DNA of 9,433 nt, taken from an uncultured Nitrospina sp. GTDB lineage: Bacteria > Nitrospinota > Nitrospinia > Nitrospinales > VA-1. Numbering within the stretch: the stretch's first letter is position 1; each line of letters opens with the position of its first letter. The position numbers and the translations under genes are program-made. Location: contig CATMOP010000059.1 in assembly GCA_950072225.1 (NCBI GenBank), forward strand, positions 1-9,433. The letters are read 5' to 3'. The notes beneath the pieces were generated by a model. The model worked only from the letters and a program-made list of their open reading frames with translations, ran no database searches and was not told where the DNA came from. Positions 6,791 to 9,433 of the stretch are shown in pieces.

Positions 6791-7860
6791 CCACCGCCGA
6801 CCACGCAGTCATCCTGATAAAAAACAGCCGACTGACCGGGTGCGATGGAAATCTGTGGATCATCAAATTCGATTTTGGCCCGCGAGCCGTCAAGCGGTGT
6901 TACCGTTGACGCAACAGCTCGGTGCCGGTAACGGATCTGCACTTCGGCGTGGAATGGACCGGAAAACTCCAGGCTCCAATTTACCTGGCCCACCGTGCAG
7001 TCCTGCCGGGCCAGTTCTTGTTTAGGGCCGATGGTGATGCGGTTTCGCACCGGGTCAATATGCGTCACAAAATGCGGTTCCTTGAGCCCTCCGAGGTTGA
7101 TCCCTTTTCTTTGGCCGATGGTAAAAGCCGGGTAACCCTGATGAGTGCCCAGCACCTTGCCTGCGGAATTGACAATCTCTCCCTCCTTCATGCCCTGCCC
7201 GTTTAATTGCTTGGCGATGAACCGGGGATAGTCGTTATCGGGAATGAAACAGATTTCATGCGACTCGGCTTTTTCGGCCACGTTCAATCCCAATTGCCGG
7301 GCCCGTTCGCGCACTTCCTTTTTATCCATGTCGCCGAGCGGAAACTCCAGCCTTGCCAGTTGTTTCTGTGACAAGTTGAACAGAAAATAGCTCTGATCTT
7401 TAAACCGGTCCCGGCCCCGGCGCACCAGCAATTGCCCCGAAGGATGCTTGACGACGGAAGCGTAATGTCCGGTGGCTATGCGTTGTACCCCGAACGCTTC
7501 GGCCTTGTGGATCAGCTCTTCAAATTTTAGTTTCTGGTTGCACATTGTGCAGGGAATCGGCGTTCTCGCTTGCATGTACTCCGAGATAAAATAGTCGACC
7601 ACCTCTTCCTTAAACTTTTTTTCCATGTTGAGGATGTAATAGGGGATGCCGATCCGCTCGGCCACCCGTCGGGCATCGGCCAGATCGTCCAGCGAACAGC
7701 AGGTGCCGAACCGGTTGTCCGAGTTCGAATAGTTCCACAACTGCAGGGAAACCCCGATAGCATCGAACCCCCGTTCCTTCATGATCCCGGCGGCGACAGA
7801 GCTGTCTACTCCGCCGCTCATGGCGACAACAATTTTTTCTTTCTTTTCTTTAACCGTCAT
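6778..7860 (-). CDS. mnmA: tRNA-specific 2-thiouridylase
   Basis: This cytoplasmic ATP-dependent enzyme thiolates U34 in the wobble position of tRNA-Lys, -Glu and -Gln (UUN anticodons), giving s2U34 with sulfur relayed from a cysteine desulfurase. It is 360 residues, the usual length. The PP-loop SGGVDSS starts at residue 15. The catalytic cysteine pair is probably Cys107 in CTMCNQKLKF and Cys204 in EICFIPDND. The family motif FTIGQRKGI and the C-terminal beta-barrel region are present. The ATG overlaps the rsmD TGA as ATGA (7860-7857), and its own TGA overlaps the start region of suhB, so the three genes are probably translationally coupled. The two tRNA genes at the right of this window have C34 and are therefore not its substrates. 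Confidence 0.96.
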   Translation of the reverse strand: MTVKEKKEKIVVAMSGGVDSSVAAGIMKERGFDAIGVSLQLWNYSNSDNRFGTCCSLDDLADARRVAERIGIPYYILNMEKKFKEEVVDYFISEYMQARTPIPCTMCNQKLKFEELIHKAEAFGVQRIATGHYASVVKHPSGQLLVRRGRDRFKDQSYFLFNLSQKQLARLEFPLGDMDKKEVRERARQLGLNVAEKAESHEICFIPDNDYPRFIAKQLNGQGMKEGEIVNSAGKVLGTHQGYPAFTIGQRKGINLGGLKEPHFVTHIDPVRNRITIGPKQELARQDCTVGQVNWSLEFSGPFHAEVQIRYRHRAVASTVTPLDGSRAKIEFDDPQISIAPGQSAVFYQDDCVVGGGWLE

Positions 7861-8429
7861 GCTTTGTATGGGGAGTCTTCAAATTTAAAAAACGAAAGGC
7901 AGGAATCGCCCAAACGCCGATCTTTATAAAATTTAAGTTTATCATAATTTTTCCGCAAAACGGTTTTATGGAAATGTTCCACCACCACCACCACGTCCCG
8001 GCGCAGTATTCCCGATGGAGAAAGCCCCAGCAAGGTCGCCTCATACAAGTTGTCGGCGAAAGGGGGGTCCACATAAATCAGGTCGAAGTCGAGTTTCCGG
8101 TCCTTGAGTGTTTTTAAGCCTGTCAGGGCCGACGATTTTAACAAATCCCAGCGCGGAGGTGTCATTTTACACTTTTCCAGATTTTGCAGAATGATGTGCT
8201 GGGCTTTTGCTTTGGGTTCGACAAATATCACAGTTTCTGCACCCCGGCTCAAGGCCTCAATGCCCATGCTTCCACTGCCTGCGAACAGGTCGAGAAAATC
8301 TATCCCCCCCAGTCCCGGCCCGACCTGGTTGAAAAACGATTCCTTAACCCGGTCGAGGGTAGGGCGAATATCGGCAGAACCCAGGCTGGCCAAACGGGTT
8401 CCTTTAGCAGTGCCCGAAATTATACGCAT
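7857..8429 (-). CDS. rsmD: 16S rRNA (guanine-966 N2)-methyltransferase
   Basis: This SAM-dependent enzyme methylates N2 of G966 in 16S rRNA during 30S assembly. It is 190 residues, typical of RsmD. The N-terminus MRIISGTAKG and RPTLDRVKESFFN (22-34) are family signatures. The SAM motif is DLFAGSGSMGIEA (47-59), and the catalytic N2-guanine motif is DPPF at 121-124. The start is supported by AAGGA seven bases upstream (plus-strand 8437-8441). It is the first gene of the minus-strand set, and its TGA overlaps the mnmA ATG. It starts about 130 bases from tRNA-Gln, which is transcribed the other way. In many bacteria rsmD is followed by coaD; here that neighbour is replaced by mnmA. Confidence 0.96.
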   Translation of the reverse strand: MRIISGTAKGTRLASLGSADIRPTLDRVKESFFNQVGPGLGGIDFLDLFAGSGSMGIEALSRGAETVIFVEPKAKAQHIILQNLEKCKMTPPRWDLLKSSALTGLKTLKDRKLDFDLIYVDPPFADNLYEATLLGLSPSGILRRDVVVVVEHFHKTVLRKNYDKLKFYKDRRLGDSCLSFFKFEDSPYKA

Positions 8430-8490
8430 ATGTAGTTCCTTAAGCCGAGACAGCCTTTTTCTCGACAGCTAAAGCTATTGCCAGTTACCC

Positions 8491-8505
8491 GCGGAGGTTC
8501 TCCGC
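8491..8505. repeat. Short palindrome abutting the tRNA-Gln -35 box
   Basis: GCGGAG (8491-8496), GTT, CTCCGC (8500-8505) is a perfect six-pair inverted repeat ending directly at the -35 TTGACA. It could be a protein-binding site or a hairpin. It has no T-run and no upstream plus-strand gene to terminate. Confidence 0.4.
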
Positions 8506-8534
8506 TTGACAGTTTTCGCATCTATATTTATTAT
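8506..8534 (+). promoter_or_regulatory. Sigma70-type promoter of tRNA-Gln
   Basis: A perfect -35 TTGACA (8506-8511) is followed by 17 bases and a TATTAT -10 (8529-8534, five of six). Transcription would begin near 8541, about 20 bases before the mature tRNA. A TATAAA at 8532 is an alternative -10 but at 20-base spacing. This is the strongest promoter in the window. Confidence 0.8.
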
Positions 8535-8561
8535 AAACTAGAACTCCCAAGGGATTAGCGT

Positions 8562-8635
8562 TCGGGTATCGTCTAATGGTAGGACGTCAGATTCTGGTTC
8601 TGAATGTCGAGGTTCGAGTCCTTGTACCCGAGCCA
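8562..8635 (+). tRNA. tRNA-Gln (anticodon CUG)
   Basis: A full cloverleaf is visible. Acceptor TCGGGTA (8562-8568) pairs with TACCCGA (8625-8631), discriminator G, and CCA is encoded (8633-8635). The D arm is GTCT-loop-AGGAC. Anticodon stem TCAGA/TCTGA encloses loop TTCTGGT, with CTG at 8594-8596. The T arm is CGAGG/CCTTG with TTCGAGT. U1-A72 and the stem-loop composition resemble known tRNA-Gln. C34 restricts it to CAG, so a UUG isoacceptor must lie elsewhere. Confidence 0.95.
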
Positions 8636-8641
8636 CCCCTT

Positions 8642-8678
8642 GGCTCACTCCTGTGGGGAGAACAGGCAGGAGCTTTTT
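8642..8678 (+). terminator. Probable Rho-independent terminator after tRNA-Gln
   Basis: CTCCTG (8648-8653) pairs with CAGGAG (8667-8672) and is followed by CTTTTT (8673-8678). The flanking GGCTCA (8642-8647) can also pair with TGAGCC (8678-8683), which would enclose the T-run and compete with termination. An alternative inner stem CCTGT/ACAGG exists. It is placed just after the tRNA, as expected. Confidence 0.5.
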
Positions 8679-8683
8679 GAGCC

Positions 8684-8761
8684 GGGAGCATCGTTGCTAG
8701 CAGTAAAAACTATTGCTCATTGGGTCCAGCGTCACGCTGGGGCCTGGTGATTTGAGGAATT
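8684..8761 (+). promoter_or_regulatory. Leader of the membrane-protein gene with a hairpin
   Basis: Between the tRNA-Gln terminator and the membrane-protein ATG there is no convincing promoter. CCAGCG (8726-8731) and CGCTGG (8735-8740) form a perfect six-pair hairpin with loop TCA, ending 21 bases before the ATG. GAGGA (8754-8758) is the likely ribosome binding site, three to four bases from the start, which is shorter than usual. Confidence 0.4.
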
Positions 8762-9226
8762 ATGAATATTTATCGAAATCCGTTTATCCTTGCGCTTTGG
8801 GCGCCACTTTACCAGTTGGTGACGACCGTTGCCGTCCTCAATGATTTTTTGATGGCGGCAATGTTTATTTTGTTCACCTTGGGGCTGCTTGGCGCTTATG
8901 TCAGCGATTTCCCGCTTTTGCCGACACTATATATGAATGAGGTGGCGCATAAAACCGCAGTCTCTTCATTAATGGGCATACTCCTGGGTTTTGTCCTGTT
9001 TATGGCCTTCGGCACAGGGGGCAATGAAGGGACCGATGGAGGCATGATTTCTGCCGGGGGCAAGTTTATGATTACATGGGCGGTACTATCTGGGCCGGCT
9101 TATCCCTTGATGGCATTTCTGATTTTTGGGGTGAACAAACGCGACCTGGAGGCGGAAGACAAGATCCGTAAAGAGAAAAAGAAAAACCGGACCGGTCCGC
9201 CCATCATGAAAAAAGACAGTTTTTAA
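8762..9226 (+). CDS. Membrane protein of unknown function (four predicted helices)
   Basis: I do not recognise this 154-residue protein. It has four hydrophobic segments (about residues 7-26, 28-47, 65-84 and 101-124). A glycine-rich loop with GTGGNEGTDGG lies between helices 3 and 4. The hydrophilic C-terminal tail (125-154) is lysine-rich, with RKEKKKNR, so it is probably cytoplasmic; both termini would then be inside. There is no signal peptidase site and no catalytic motif is evident. The reading frame is supported by GAGGA just before the ATG and by coherent hydrophobic helices. It lies between tRNA-Gln and tRNA-Glu on the same strand, and its stop is 41 bases before tRNA-Glu with no clear promoter in the gap, so the tRNA may be processed from its transcript. 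Confidence 0.75.
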   Translation: MNIYRNPFILALWAPLYQLVTTVAVLNDFLMAAMFILFTLGLLGAYVSDFPLLPTLYMNEVAHKTAVSSLMGILLGFVLFMAFGTGGNEGTDGGMISAGGKFMITWAVLSGPAYPLMAFLIFGVNKRDLEAEDKIRKEKKKNRTGPPIMKKDSF

Positions 9227-9267
9227 GTTCGCAAGTTGAGCCAAAAAAACCACCTGCCATTTTATAT

Positions 9268-9339
9268 GGCCCCATCGTCTAGCGGTTAGGACGCTGGCCT
9301 CTCACGCCGGAAACAGGGGTTCGATTCCCCTTGGGGCTA
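9268..9339 (+). tRNA. tRNA-Glu (anticodon CUC)
   Basis: Acceptor GGCCCCA (9268-9274) pairs with TGGGGCT (9332-9338), with a G-U first pair and discriminator A. The D arm reads GTCT-AGCGGTT-AGGAC. Anticodon stem CTGGC/GCCGG (9294-9298, 9306-9310) encloses CTCTCAC with CTC at 9301-9303. The T arm is AGGGG/CCCCT with TTCGATT. CCA is not encoded, unlike the tRNA-Gln, so CCA must be added after transcription. C34 restricts it to GAG. Confidence 0.95.
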
Positions 9340-9376
9340 TTTAAATTCAATAAGTTACAGCACCGTCAAATTAATG

Positions 9377-9420
9377 GCCGTAAAAAAAGGGGTCAAACAT
9401 CGAATACCCCTACGGCTTTT
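9377..9420 (+). terminator. Probable terminator after tRNA-Glu
   Basis: GCCGTA (9377-9382) pairs with TACGGC (9411-9416) and is followed by TTTT. Inside it GGGGT (9389-9393) pairs with ACCCC (9406-9410), leaving a six-A bulge on one side. It is a long imperfect hairpin with a short T-run, 37 bases after the tRNA. Confidence 0.5.
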
Positions 9421-9433
9421 CTCAATGCTTCAG

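Noticed and set aside
3240..8740. Shared CCAGCGT sequence near 3241 and 8726 as a dispersed repeat
   Set aside because: Only about seven bases match and the surroundings differ; expected by chance.
9231..9267. TTGAGC plus TATAT as a promoter for tRNA-Glu
   Set aside because: Spacing is about 21 bases and the -10-like box touches the first base of the mature tRNA, so it cannot serve it.
1..9433. CRISPR array, transposase or phage genes
   Set aside because: No regularly spaced repeats and no recombinase, transposase or phage protein were seen in any frame.

Overview
The window looks like a chromosomal segment of a Gram-negative bacterium of intermediate GC content. A lipid-anchored M48 protease with a lipobox, an E. 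coli-type biosynthetic arginine decarboxylase and a standard rsmD/mnmA pair all fit that. Gene style is compatible with a Nitrospinota- or deltaproteobacteria-like lineage, but nothing here fixes the taxon and I would not rely on it.

Layout. The left end (1-1887) is AT-rich and looks accessory. It holds the N-terminus of a class I SAM-methyltransferase running off the left edge on the minus strand, then a complete minus-strand SagB/ThcOx-type double nitroreductase-fold dehydrogenase. The dehydrogenase gene is bracketed by a 35-base direct repeat (33 of 35 identical). The right copy is the real 3' end of lysA and the left copy is a detached duplicate of it, including the stop codon. Next come two fold-III PLP decarboxylases transcribed divergently: diaminopimelate decarboxylase (lysA, minus) and biosynthetic arginine decarboxylase (speA, plus). 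The 141-base gap between them contains overlapping candidate promoters, a possible three-way-junction RNA and a hairpin that buries the speA ribosome binding site.

speA converges with a minus-strand block read right to left: rsmD, mnmA, an inositol-monophosphatase-family gene and an M48 lipoprotein protease. rsmD/mnmA/suhB are joined by ATGA-type overlaps. The protease is separated from them by a terminator-like hairpin and has no visible Shine-Dalgarno. Between speA and the protease lies a ~100-base palindromic unit with 14-base imperfect terminal inverted repeats, either a MITE-like element or an elaborate bidirectional terminator.

The right end is on the plus strand: tRNA-Gln(CUG) with a strong sigma70-type promoter and a probable terminator, a four-helix membrane protein of unknown function, and tRNA-Glu(CUC) followed by a terminator-like hairpin. 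Functionally the window mixes lysine and polyamine biosynthesis, rRNA/tRNA modification, translation RNAs and envelope quality control. The parts most worth a second look are the lysA 3'-end duplication around the sagB-like gene and the structured speA leader.
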